Below, in pieces: positions 1-8,811 of a stretch of DNA of 14,282 nucleotides (positions are counted from its first letter, which is position 1; every line of letters begins with the position of its first letter). The DNA is from Spirochaetaceae bacterium (GTDB lineage: Bacteria; Spirochaetota; Spirochaetia; UBA9216), in NCBI GenBank assembly GCA_028527945.1, contig JAQQAK010000235.1, forward strand, positions 1 through 14,282, in the 5' to 3' direction. The translations under genes were made by a program, and so were the position numbers. Below the pieces are notes generated by a model. The model did no database searches, was not told the DNA's origin, and saw nothing but the letters and a program-made list of their open reading frames with translations.

Positions 1-18
1 ACGACGCTCTTCCGATCT
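1..18. other. Illumina TruSeq adapter remnant (non-genomic)
   Basis: The first 18 bases, ACGACGCTCTTCCGATCT, are identical to the 3' end of the standard Illumina TruSeq read-1 (universal) adapter. They continue the rpoC reading frame only by chance and should not be translated as part of the protein. This marks the end of an assembled contig from untrimmed short reads. Real sequence appears to begin at about base 19. Confidence 0.95.
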
Positions 19-3000
19 GTGTTGTTCCAAGAATTATATCTTTATAAACAACCTTTCCTTCAACCTCTGCAATAATAGGCTCAGAAAATGGGTCAAACAC
101 AGCAATTGATTCTTCAGCCGGAACAACATCACCGATTCCAACAAGAAGTTTTGCACCTGTTCTAATATCTATCTTTTGATCCTGTGCAATTAGCACAACT
201 TCTTTTTCAAGAATACTTATAAATCCTATTTCTTCTGCAGCAAGGCTTTCTTTTCCATTCTTAACAACCTCATCACCAGGAACAACCTTTACACCATTAT
301 CAACAACAACCTTTGCACCTGATTCTATAGGTATTCTCTGTAAAACTTTTGCAATAACAACATTACCCTTTCGAGTATAAAGAACGTCTCCATTCTCAAG
401 TGTTACAGTTGTACCATTTATCTCTTTTATAAGGGCATTATACTTAAGGTAAGTTCTATTCTCTTCACTCGCCTTTGTCGCAGCACCACCAATATGGAAA
501 GTTCTCATGGTAAGCTGAGTACCAGGCTGACCAATTGATTGGGCAGCAATAATACCAACTGCCTCACCTATTTCTACAGTTTTATTATTCGCAAGGTTTC
601 TACCATAACATTTTCTACAAACGCCATGCTCAGCCTCACAAGTAAGAACAGTTCTGATTCTTACACATTCAACACCAGCATCTTCAATATCCTTGGCAAT
701 GGTATCAGTAATCTCTTCATTTACATCTATCATTATTTCGCCAGTAATAGGATGCTTAACACGTTCAAGTGTAAACCTTCCAACTATTCTATCAGAAAGT
801 GATTCAACAATATCTTCACCGTCTTTAATCGCCCTAATCTCTATACCATTAATAGTTCCGCAGTCATCATCATTAACAACCACATCCTGAGCGATATCTA
901 CAAGACGTCTTGTCAAATATCCAGCATCAGCTGTCTTAAGAGCAGTATCAGCAAGACCCTTTCTTGCACCATTTGTTGAAATAAAGAATTCAATAATTGA
1001 AAGACCTTCTTTAAAGTTCGATCTAATAGGCAATTCAATAATATCACCAGAAGGTTTAGCCATAAGACCACGCATACCAGCGAGCTGTCGTATCTGAGTA
1101 CGGCTACCTCGAGCTCCTGAGTCAGCCATCATGTAAACAGGATTAAATCCTGCCTTATCTTCTTTAAGTGTTTTCATAAGAACATTTGTAAGGTCTTCGT
1201 TTGTTTTACTCCAAACTTCAACAACCCTGTTATAACGTTCTTCAGAAGTTATATGCCCCTGCTGATACTGTTCCTGAATAACAACAACTTCCTCATTAGC
1301 AGCCTCAATCATTTCTTTCTTTTCAACAGGAATAACAATATCCTGCATACTTATTGTTGCGCCAAAAAGAGTTGCGTATTTAAAACCTGTATCTTTTACA
1401 GCATCTAACATAGTAACTGTAATAGAAGGACCATGCTTTTTAATAGTATCAGCAATTAAAGCTCTTAATTCTTTATCACCAAGAGAATAGTTAACATATT
1501 CAATTTCAGGAGGCATTGCCTTGTTAAAAATTATTCGTCCAGCAGTTGTCTCCACATACTCGCCATCGATTTTAACATGACACAAGGCCTGATAATCTAC
1601 AGCACCTGCTTCTTGAGCAAGAATAATATCATCTCCACTAATAAACCATTTCCCTTCACCATGAGCACCCGGTCTTTGTCTTGTAAGGTAGTTAATACCA
1701 AGAACCATATCCTGTGACGGGAATACAACCGGACTACCACTTGCAGGGTTTAGAAGGTTATTAATAGAAAGCATCAAAGTCCAGCATTCTATCTGTGCAG
1801 CCTGTGTTAGAGGCACATGGATAGCCATCTGATCCCCATCAAAGTCAGCATTGTAAGCATGACAAACCAAAGGATGAAGCTTAAGAGCTTTACCCTGAAC
1901 CAAAACAGGTTCAAAAGCCTGAATACCAAGACGGTGCAATGTCGGCGCACGGTTAAGCATAACTGGATGCTCTCTTACGACCTCATCAAGAACTGCCCAT
2001 ACTTCAGGAGTTTCCTGCTCTACAAGGTTTTTAGCCTTTTTAATATTGTAAACAACGTCTTTTTCAACGAGCTTCTTCATTATAAAAGGTTTATACAATT
2101 CAAGCGCCATCTTCGCAGGAAGACCACACTGATGCATTCTAAGATCCGGACCAACTACAATTACAGAACGTCCTGAATAGTCAACACGCTTTCCAAGTAA
2201 GTTCTGCCTAAAACGTCCCTGCTTACCTTTAAGAAAATCAGAAAGTGATTTAAGAGGTCTGTTTGAAGCACCTTTAACAACTCTTTTCTTTTTAGAATTA
2301 TCAAAAAGAGCATCAACTGCTTCCTGAAGCATTCTTTTTTCATTTCTTATAATAATATCAGGCGCATTAAGAGACATAAGCCTTTTAAGTCTGTTATTTC
2401 TATTTATTACACGTCTGTAAAGATCATTAAGGTCTGATGTAGCAAAACGTCCACCATCAAGCTGAACCATAGGTCTTAACTCAGGCGGAATAACTGGTAT
2501 AACATCAAGGATCATCCATTCAGGTCTATTCTTGGAATCTCTAAAATTCTCAACAATCTCTATCCTCTTAAGAAGTCTCTTATCAGCCTTAACACCTTTT
2601 TCAACCATTTTTGCTCGGAGCTCTACAGAAAGCAAATCAAGATCTATTCTTTCAAGAAGAGTTCTTATAGCTTCTGCACCAATACCAGCAGTAAAGCTCA
2701 TTCCGTAACGCTCTCTTGAGGTATTGTAATCTTCTTCTGTAAGAAGCTCCATTTTTTTCAGGTCAGTATCACCTGGATCAATAACAATATATTTCTCGTA
2801 ATACAGGATAGATCTAAGAGCTGCTACTGTTAAATCCAGAAGAAGCCCCATTCTTGATGGTACAGATCTGTAATACCATATATGTGATACAGGAGAAGCA
2901 AGTTCTATATGCCCCATTCTTTCACGGCGAACCTTAAAGTGTGTTACTTCAACGCCACAACGGTCACAAATAACACCTTTATACCTGATAGACTTAAATT

Positions 3001-3190
3001 TACCACAATAACATTCCCATTCTTTTGTTGTTCCGAAGATCCTCTCACAAAACAAACCATCCTTTTCCGGACGTAGGGTTCGGTAATTTATTGTTTCAGG
3101 CTTTTTCACCTCACCATAGGACCAAGCCCTAATCTGCTCTGGCGAAGCTAGCATTATCTGAATATGATCAAAATCCTGTATTTCTCTCAT
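19..3190 (-). CDS. rpoC: DNA-directed RNA polymerase subunit beta' (3' end missing)
   Basis: This is the beta' subunit of RNA polymerase, which holds the catalytic Mg2+ and the DNA clamp. The N-terminus reads MREIQDFDHIQIMLASPEQI. The first zinc site is C60, C62, C75, C78. The catalytic loop NADFDGDQMAIH starts at N447, with metal-binding D449, D451 and D453. The second zinc site is C777, C851, C858, C861. The trigger-loop segment LTMRTFHIGG spans about 893-902, without the large insertion E. coli carries there. About 1057 residues are present; full-length proteins have roughly 1400, so the last quarter or so lies beyond the contig end, where adapter sequence takes over. The frame is open throughout. 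The start is ATG at 3190, with GGGAG 7 nt upstream. It follows rpoB after 93 bp and is the last operon gene in the window. Confidence 0.97.
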
Positions 3191-3244
3191 CTATTATCTC
3201 CCAATAAACCCTCAACGAGGGTATATTTCGTTTTTTGCTTTTAT

Positions 3245-3273
3245 AAAAATCTCTGAAGCATTAACTTCAGAGA
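3245..3273 (-). terminator. terminator-like hairpin between rpoB and rpoC
   Basis: In the transcript direction a perfect 9-bp stem, TCTCTGAAG / CTTCAGAGA (3273-3265 with 3258-3250), closes a 6-nt loop and is followed at once by five U residues (3249-3245). It begins about 10 nt after the rpoB stop. The shape fits an intrinsic terminator, but the stem is only moderately GC-rich and the U-run short. Since rpoC must be transcribed, it is more likely a partial attenuator or a processing/stability hairpin. A smaller 5-bp hairpin, CCCTC-GTT-GAGGG (3221-3209), lies between it and the rpoC ribosome binding site. Confidence 0.55.
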
Positions 3274-3283
3274 CACTAATTCA

Positions 3284-6200
3284 TTAGAACTGGTTTCCCT
3301 GTCGGGTTATCAACTCTTCGTCTCTTTCAGTAAGAGGAACTCGCTTGCCCTTGGAATCATAAATAGTCATATCCAAAGCCAACCCTCTAAGTTCCTGAAC
3401 CAGAACGTTAAAAGATTCTGGAACACCAGCGCTTGTTGCAGGTTCACCCTTAACAATACTTTCATATATTTTGGCACGTCCTGCCATATCATCTGACTTA
3501 ATTGTCAACAATTCCTGCAATGTATTAGCCGCACCATATGCTTCAAGAGCCCAAACTTCCATCTCTCCAAGTCTCTGACCACCAAACTGTGCTTTACCAC
3601 CAAGAGGCTGCTGAGTAACAAGAGAATAAGGTCCTGTTGAACGAGCATGCATTTTTTCATCAACAAGGTGATGAAGCTTTAACATATAAACCATACCGCA
3701 GAATACTTCATTCTCAAAAGGCTTACCTGTTCGGCCATCTCTAAGAACTGTCTTAGAAGAAGTCGGAAGACCTGCAGCCTCAAGCTTTGCTTCTATCTGC
3801 TCATTTGAAGCAGACTGAAAAACAGGAGTAGAATACCACTCACCAAGCTTTGAACCAGCCCAACCAAGTTCTGTTTCAAGGATCTGCCCCAAGTTCATAC
3901 GAGAAGGAACACCAAGAGGATTAAGAACAATATCAAGCGGAGTTCCATCTTCCATATATGGCATATCTTCTTCAGGTAACACACGTGCAACAACACCCTT
4001 ATTTCCGTGACGACCTGCCATCTTATCACCTTCTCTAAGCTTTCTCTTTATAGCTACAAGAACCTTTACAACTTCATCTACACCCGGAGAAAGATCATCG
4101 CCCTCAGAACGTCTAAGACGCTGAACGTCTATTACAGTACCTTCAACTCCATGAGGCGTCCTAAGAGAAGTATCTCTAACCTCTTTTGCTTTCTCACCAA
4201 AAATCGAGTTCAAAAGCTTAAATTCCGGAGTAGTCTCTGTTTCTGATTTTGGAGTAACCTTACCAACAAGGATATATCCTGAACCTACTTTAGCGCCAAC
4301 ACGGATAATACCTTCCTCATCAAGCTGATCTAAAGCCTTTTCACTTACATTAGGAATATCTCTTGTAAGCTTCTCTGGTCCAAGCTTTGTTTCTCTAACA
4401 TCAACTGTAAACTCTTTAACATGTATAGAAGTAAAAATATCTTCTTTTACAACTTTTTCTGAAATACAAATAGCATCCTCATAGTTATAACCATTCCATG
4501 GAACAAATCCCAAGAGAATGTTACGGCCAAGTGATAACTCACCCTGACTTGTAGCAGGACCGTCAGCAAGAACTGCACCAGCATCAACCTTCTGCCCTTT
4601 CATTACGATAGGACGCTGATTAAAACATGTATCCTGGTTTGTTCTCTGATATTTCAGCATGTCATATATATCAACATCTTCTGAATTTTTAGCATCATCA
4701 GGTCTTATTATAACCTGCTTTGAAGTAACATATATTACCTCACCGGCTCTTTTTGATTTAACCAAAACACCAGAATCATAAGCAGTCTTGCCCTCCATAC
4801 CTGTACCAACAATTGGTGGCTCAGGAAAAACAAGAGGTACAGCCTGACGCTGCATGTTAGAACCCATCAAAGCTCGGTTAGCATCATCATGTTCCAAAAA
4901 TGGAATAAGAGAGGTCGCAACAGAAATAACCTGCTTTGGCGATACATCCATATATTGAATATCTTTAGGCTCTTTTACTGCATAGTCACCGGTCTTTCTA
5001 ACAGAAACCAGTTCATCCTTAAAATTACCCTCAGAATCTATTAAAGCATTACCCTGCGCGACGAAATATTTCTCTTCATCCATAGCTGATAAATACTCAA
5101 CTTCAGAAGTAGCTTTTCCATCTATAACCTTTCTATAAGGTGTTTCTAAAAAGCCATAATCATTAACCTTTGTATAGTTTGCAAGTGACACAATAAGACC
5201 GATGTTAGGACCTTCAGGTGTTTCAATAGGACACATTCTACCATAATGAGTATAGTGTACATCACGAACCTCAAAACCAGCCCTATCTCTCGACAAACCA
5301 CCAGGTCCAAGAGCATTCAAACGTCTCTTATGAGTAAGCTCTGCCAAAGGATTAACCTGATCCATAAACTGAGACAACTGTGAAGAACCAAAAAACTCTT
5401 TAACAGCAGCAACAACAGGCTTTATTGAAATAAGATCCTGTGGTTTTACAGTATCAATTTCTTTAAGAGACATACGTTCTTTTGCAATTCTTTCCATTCT
5501 TGTAAAAGCAGTTTTTAATTGATTTGCAAGAAGTTCACCTACAGAACGGATTCTTCTATTTCCAAGATGGTCAATATCATCAACATTAGCCTCTCCGATA
5601 TAAACCTTTATCAGAAATCCCATTGTATTTACAATATCTTCTCTTGTAAGAACAGATTCTTCCAGAGGATTTTCATAATCAAACTTTTTATTAAGCTTAT
5701 ACCGACCTACTCTTCCAAGATCATATCTTCTTGTAGAGAAGAACATAGTTTCAAGATCTTTCTGAGCGCTTTCAATAGTAATTGGCTCACCTGGCATAAG
5801 AACTGAATAAACAGCAACTATTGCGTCATCTTTTGTAGGCTCATCAATACCCGGTTCATCACGTGTAAACTTAGAGTCTTCACGTTCAAAACAGTTTAAT
5901 ATTATCTGAGAATGCAATGATTCAGGATCGCTATCATCTATAATAGTGATTTCTTTAACACCTGAGTGCACCAATTCATCTATATCATGCGGATGAAGTT
6001 TTTCTCCAGCTCTGTAAATCTTTTTAGATTCACCATCAGCTTCAATAAAAACCGCTCTTGATAAAACCTTTCCAACCAATTCTTCTTTAACTTCTTTATC
6101 ATCAGAAATAATAGTTTCTTTAGAGCTATAAAATAAATCTATTATTTCTTCACGGGAAGTGTAACCCAGAGCTCTTAGAAAAAGAGTCCCTAATATTCTT

Positions 6201-6784
6201 TTCTTCCTGTCAACCTTTGCGTAAACAAGCTCTTTTTTCTGATCTATTTCAAATTCAAGCCAAGATCCTCTGTAAGGAATAATTCTGGAAGAATAAACAC
6301 CCTTCTCATGAGAAAAAATAACACCAGGAGATCTATGAATCTGACTAACAACTACTCGTTCCGCACCATTAATAATAAAAGTACCACGATCTGTCATTAA
6401 AGGAATATCGCCGATATAGATATCTTTCTGCCGAATCTCTCCAGTATCATTAAAAAGAAGATTAATTCTGGCTTTTATAGGAACCGCATAGCTAATACCC
6501 TTTTGCTTACACTCTGTTTCTGAGAACTTCATATTCTCTTCATCAAGAAAATATCTGTCATACTCAAGAGTCATATCGCCATTTGGACTCTCAATCGGAA
6601 AAGTTGCCTGAAAAACTTCTTCAAGCCCCGCTTCTTTAGGAGCTTTGCCATCAATAACAAGATCTCTTTGTAGAAATTTTTCATAAGACGTAAGTTGAAT
6701 ACCTACAAGGTTAGGTAGATCCAAAACCTCATAATATTCCATTCCTATATATGTTCTCTCTATGGTTTTGCCATTTTTCAGCAT
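3284..6784 (-). CDS. rpoB: DNA-directed RNA polymerase subunit beta
   Basis: This is the beta subunit of RNA polymerase, forming with beta' the active-site cleft and the rifampicin pocket. It is complete at 1166 residues, a normal length for a beta subunit without the E. coli insertions. Recognisable segments are the rifampicin region FGSSQLSQFMDQ and HKRRLNALGPGG (about residues 468-495), CPIETPEGPNIGLI just after it, and GDKMAGRHGNKG around residue 922. E. coli position 531, normally Ser, is Asn here (codon 5315-5317). An in-frame GTG at 6790 would add two residues (Val-Val read as Met-Val), but the purine-rich ribosome binding site overlaps that codon, so ATG at 6784 is the better start. 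It lies between rplL (216 bp upstream, with an attenuator) and rpoC (93 bp downstream). Confidence 0.98.
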   Translation of the reverse strand: MLKNGKTIERTYIGMEYYEVLDLPNLVGIQLTSYEKFLQRDLVIDGKAPKEAGLEEVFQATFPIESPNGDMTLEYDRYFLDEENMKFSETECKQKGISYAVPIKARINLLFNDTGEIRQKDIYIGDIPLMTDRGTFIINGAERVVVSQIHRSPGVIFSHEKGVYSSRIIPYRGSWLEFEIDQKKELVYAKVDRKKRILGTLFLRALGYTSREEIIDLFYSSKETIISDDKEVKEELVGKVLSRAVFIEADGESKKIYRAGEKLHPHDIDELVHSGVKEITIIDDSDPESLHSQIILNCFEREDSKFTRDEPGIDEPTKDDAIVAVYSVLMPGEPITIESAQKDLETMFFSTRRYDLGRVGRYKLNKKFDYENPLEESVLTREDIVNTMGFLIKVYIGEANVDDIDHLGNRRIRSVGELLANQLKTAFTRMERIAKERMSLKEIDTVKPQDLISIKPVVAAVKEFFGSSQLSQFMDQVNPLAELTHKRRLNALGPGGLSRDRAGFEVRDVHYTHYGRMCPIETPEGPNIGLIVSLANYTKVNDYGFLETPYRKVIDGKATSEVEYLSAMDEEKYFVAQGNALIDSEGNFKDELVSVRKTGDYAVKEPKDIQYMDVSPKQVISVATSLIPFLEHDDANRALMGSNMQRQAVPLVFPEPPIVGTGMEGKTAYDSGVLVKSKRAGEVIYVTSKQVIIRPDDAKNSEDVDIYDMLKYQRTNQDTCFNQRPIVMKGQKVDAGAVLADGPATSQGELSLGRNILLGFVPWNGYNYEDAICISEKVVKEDIFTSIHVKEFTVDVRETKLGPEKLTRDIPNVSEKALDQLDEEGIIRVGAKVGSGYILVGKVTPKSETETTPEFKLLNSIFGEKAKEVRDTSLRTPHGVEGTVIDVQRLRRSEGDDLSPGVDEVVKVLVAIKRKLREGDKMAGRHGNKGVVARVLPEEDMPYMEDGTPLDIVLNPLGVPSRMNLGQILETELGWAGSKLGEWYSTPVFQSASNEQIEAKLEAAGLPTSSKTVLRDGRTGKPFENEVFCGMVYMLKLHHLVDEKMHARSTGPYSLVTQQPLGGKAQFGGQRLGEMEVWALEAYGAANTLQELLTIKSDDMAGRAKIYESIVKGEPATSAGVPESFNVLVQELRGLALDMTIYDSKGKRVPLTERDEELITRQGNQF

Positions 6785-6788
6785 CACC

Positions 6789-6796
6789 ACCCCCCT
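6789..6796 (-). promoter_or_regulatory. rpoB ribosome binding site
   Basis: The transcript reads AGGGGGGT followed by GGTG and then ATG. GGGGGT matches the Shine-Dalgarno GGAGGT at five of six bases and sits 4-5 nt from the ATG at 6784. It leaves no space before the GTG at 6790. This decides the rpoB start. Confidence 0.65.
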
Positions 6797-6819
6797 GGTT
6801 TTTTAAGCTGTGATAACTA

Positions 6820-6851
6820 TTTCGAGACTAATAAAATATTATATCTCGAAA
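6820..6851 (-). repeat. inverted repeat in rpoB leader enclosing a TATAAT
   Basis: Perfect 8-bp arms TTTCGAGA (6820-6827) and TCTCGAAA (6844-6851) flank a 16-nt AT-only centre apart from one base. On the transcribed strand the centre contains TATAAT (6843-6838), a perfect -10 word, but I see no matching -35 hexamer 16-18 nt upstream. It could be a leader RNA hairpin, or a weak internal promoter with an overlapping operator. No U-run follows, so it is not a terminator. Confidence 0.4.
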
Positions 6852-6926
6852 CTGCATTTGATTTTTTCTACAGCCACCGTAACAACGATGAGCTAAGCCA
6901 TAAAAAACGCCAAATGCCCTAAAACG

Positions 6927-6969
6927 CAATAAACCCACCGAAAAAATAGTAATTTTCGGTGGTTTATTG
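6927..6969 (-). terminator. rplL-rpoB attenuator / intrinsic terminator
   Basis: A 17-bp stem with one bulged base (arms 6969-6953 and 6944-6927) encloses an 8-nt loop. The core pairs CCACCGAAAA with TTTTCGGTGG, and the descending arm runs into GTTTATTG then CGTTTT. It starts about 30 nt after the rplL stop. In E. coli a partial terminator in this same gap lowers beta/beta' output relative to ribosomal proteins. The position and structure suggest the same role here, with read-through feeding rpoB and rpoC. Confidence 0.75.
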
Positions 6970-7000
6970 AGTAATCAATTAATTTAAATACCGCAGTTTA

Positions 7001-7384
7001 CTATTTAACTTCAACAACAGCGCCAGCAGCCTCTAACTTCTCTTTCATAGTTGCAGCTTCTTCTTTAGAAACGCCTTCTTTAAGAGTAGCTTCACCACTT
7101 TCTACCATTTCTTTAGCCTCTTTAAGACCAAGACCAGTAATACCTCTAACCTCTTTGATTACAGGAATCTTCTGACCATCAGAAAATCCTTTAAGAACAA
7201 CATCAAATTCTGTCTGTTCTTCAGCAGCTTCAGCAGCACCACCAGCAGCGCCAGGTGCAGCAGCAACTGCAACAGGTGCAGCAGCAGTAACTCCAAATTT
7301 TTCTTCCATAGCAGAAATAAGCTCAGAAAGCTCAAGTACTGTCATGCCTGCGATTGCTTCTAAAATTTCTTCTTTTGTAGCCAT
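7001..7384 (-). CDS. rplL: 50S ribosomal protein L7/L12
   Basis: This is the stalk protein that recruits and stimulates translation GTPases on the 50S subunit. It is present as multiple dimers bound to L10. The 127 residues are a normal length. The N-terminal dimerisation domain is about residues 1-32. An Ala/Gly/Pro-rich hinge follows at about 33-56. The C-terminal factor-binding domain (about 57-127) shows the conserved segments FDVVLKGF, KIPVIKEVRGITGLGLKEAK and the ending AAGAVVEVK. ATG at 7384 has AAGGAG 8 nt upstream. It follows rplJ after a 198-bp spacer, long for this gene pair, and is followed by an attenuator before rpoB. Confidence 0.98.
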   Translation of the reverse strand: MATKEEILEAIAGMTVLELSELISAMEEKFGVTAAAPVAVAAAPGAAGGAAEAAEEQTEFDVVLKGFSDGQKIPVIKEVRGITGLGLKEAKEMVESGEATLKEGVSKEEAATMKEKLEAAGAVVEVK

Positions 7385-7412
7385 ATTACCTTCTCCTTAT
7401 GTTTTTATTCTT

Positions 7413-7454
7413 TCAGGACAATAGCATGTGCTACCATGAAGACTAACATCCTGA
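7413..7454 (-). repeat. nested inverted repeats in the rplL leader
   Basis: TCAGGA (7413-7418) and TCCTGA (7449-7454) form an outer 6-bp pairing. Inside it, TAGC and GCTA (7422-7425, 7430-7433) form a short second stem. It lies just ahead of the rplL Shine-Dalgarno and could fold in the leader mRNA. The stems are short, so the structure is tentative. Confidence 0.35.
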
Positions 7455-7468
7455 TTTCATATTCATTT

Positions 7469-7495
7469 CAGACAAAAGCAAAACACTTTTGCCTG
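7469..7495 (-). repeat. hairpin in rplJ-rplL spacer
   Basis: The transcript can pair CAGGCAAAAG with CTTTTGTCTG (10 bp with one G-U) around a 7-nt loop. No U-run follows, so it does not look like a terminator. It is one of three inverted repeats in this spacer. Confidence 0.5.
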
Positions 7496-7549
7496 ATAAT
7501 TAACTATTTATTTACAAAAACTTTAAACAAAGCCTAAAACTTTTGTAGA

Positions 7550-7577
7550 ACAATAAAATAAACCAACATTTTATTGT
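7550..7577 (-). repeat. AT-rich hairpin after rplJ
   Basis: A perfect 10-bp inverted repeat, ACAATAAAAT / ATTTTATTGT, with an 8-nt loop starts about 6 nt after the rplJ stop. The stem has a single G-C pair and would be weak as a terminator. It may protect or process the rplJ 3' end. Confidence 0.45.
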
Positions 7578-7582
7578 ATTTA

Positions 7583-8113
7583 CTATTCCTTTGAATCAGC
7601 AACAGCCTGAAGAGTTCTAACAAACTTCTCAGGAACAGCATTAAGCACATAAACAAAGTTCTGAATAGGTGCATTCATTGTACCCAAAAGCTTTGCAATA
7701 AGTTCCTGCTTTGATGGCAACTTTGAAAAAGCCTCCATCTGAGACTTATCAAAAACATCACTTCCAATAAGACCACCCTTAATCTCTACAGGAGTGTCTT
7801 TTGCAAAAGCAAAAAGCTCTTTTGCTGCAGAACTAGCTTCATCACCAGAAACAACAACAGCAGTAGGACCTACAAGCATATCTCCCACTTCAGGCTTATC
7901 AAGCTCTTTTAAAGCTATTTTGGCAAATCTGTTTTTAACAACCTTATAAGTAGAACCACTTTCTTTAAGCTTACCTCTAAGCTCTGATATCTGCTCTACT
8001 GTTAGCCCACGATAATCTGTGAAAATAAAATTATCAACTCCGCCAAACTCTTCTTTTAATGCGTTTATAGCTGCAACCTTCTCAGGCTGTATCTTTACTG
8101 TATAATCAGACAT
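7583..8113 (-). CDS. rplJ: 50S ribosomal protein L10
   Basis: L10 anchors L7/L12 dimers to the 23S rRNA GTPase centre, forming the base of the stalk. The 176 residues are normal. The N-terminal RNA-binding globular domain contains DNFIFTDYRGLTVEQISELR and YKVVKNRFAKIAL (about residues 27-70). The C-terminal helix that carries L7/L12 is about 140-176. ATG at 8113 has AAGGAG 7 nt upstream. It follows rplA after only 17 bp, so the L10-binding autoregulatory leader that E. coli carries in this gap cannot be present here. If L10 represses its own synthesis, the site must lie elsewhere. Confidence 0.97.
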   Translation of the reverse strand: MSDYTVKIQPEKVAAINALKEEFGGVDNFIFTDYRGLTVEQISELRGKLKESGSTYKVVKNRFAKIALKELDKPEVGDMLVGPTAVVVSGDEASSAAKELFAFAKDTPVEIKGGLIGSDVFDKSQMEAFSKLPSKQELIAKLLGTMNAPIQNFVYVLNAVPEKFVRTLQAVADSKE

Positions 8114-8130
8114 ATCCTATCTCCTTCAGC

Positions 8131-8811
8131 CTAAAGAGCATCCTTAACTTCAACACGAACACCAGGGCCCATAGTTGAAGACAATGCAACAGAACTAATA
8201 AAATCACCTTTTGCTTCTGCAGGCTTCTTTTTAATAATCTCAGAAACAACATGTTCAGCGTTCTTACCAACACTTTCAGGATCCATTGAAACCTTTCCAA
8301 TAGCAAGATGTACAACACCTGTTTTATCAGACCTAAACTCAACACGTCCCTTAGAAAGCTCAGCAAGAGCTCCTTTTATATCAAAAGTAACAGTCTGGGT
8401 CTTAGGATTAGGCATAAGCCCTCTTCGACCAAGTATAGGACCAAGACGACCAACGTCTCTCATCATATCTGGAGTTGCAACAGCAACATCAAAATCGAGC
8501 CAACCGCCCTTTATCTTATCAATAAGGTCTGTATCACCTACATATGCAGCACCAGCAGCCTTTGCTTCTTCAGCTTTCTCGCCTTTAGCAAAGACAAGAA
8601 CCTTTTTTTCTGCTGTAAACTGTGCAGGAAGCACTGTTGTATCTCTAACAGTCTGACTTTTCTTTATATTTAGCTTTACAGAGAGCTCTATAGTTTCATC
8701 AAACTTAGCAAAAGAAAGTTCTTTAACAAGTTTAGCTGCCTCATCATATGAATAAGACTTCTGCTTATCATATTTAGCAGATGCTTCTAAATATTTTTTC
8801 CCGTGCTTCAT
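8131..8811 (-). CDS. rplA: 50S ribosomal protein L1
   Basis: L1 binds the mobile L1 arm of 23S rRNA and helps release deacylated tRNA from the E site. In many bacteria it also represses translation of rplK-rplA. The 226 residues are the usual length. The family signature GRLGPILGRRGLMPNPK is at about residues 121-137, and the C-terminus SSTMGPGVRVEV is typical. ATG at 8811 directly abuts the TAA of rplK with no gap, and its Shine-Dalgarno (GGAGG) lies inside the last rplK codons. Translational coupling of L11 and L1 is therefore likely, which would keep the two proteins equimolar. Confidence 0.98.
   Translation of the reverse strand: MKHGKKYLEASAKYDKQKSYSYDEAAKLVKELSFAKFDETIELSVKLNIKKSQTVRDTTVLPAQFTAEKKVLVFAKGEKAEEAKAAGAAYVGDTDLIDKIKGGWLDFDVAVATPDMMRDVGRLGPILGRRGLMPNPKTQTVTFDIKGALAELSKGRVEFRSDKTGVVHLAIGKVSMDPESVGKNAEHVVSEIIKKKPAEAKGDFISSVALSSTMGPGVRVEVKDAL

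Noticed and set aside
8106..8366. 86-residue Leu-rich minus-strand ORF resembling a membrane protein
   Set aside because: An out-of-frame shadow of rplA, which is clearly the coding frame here.
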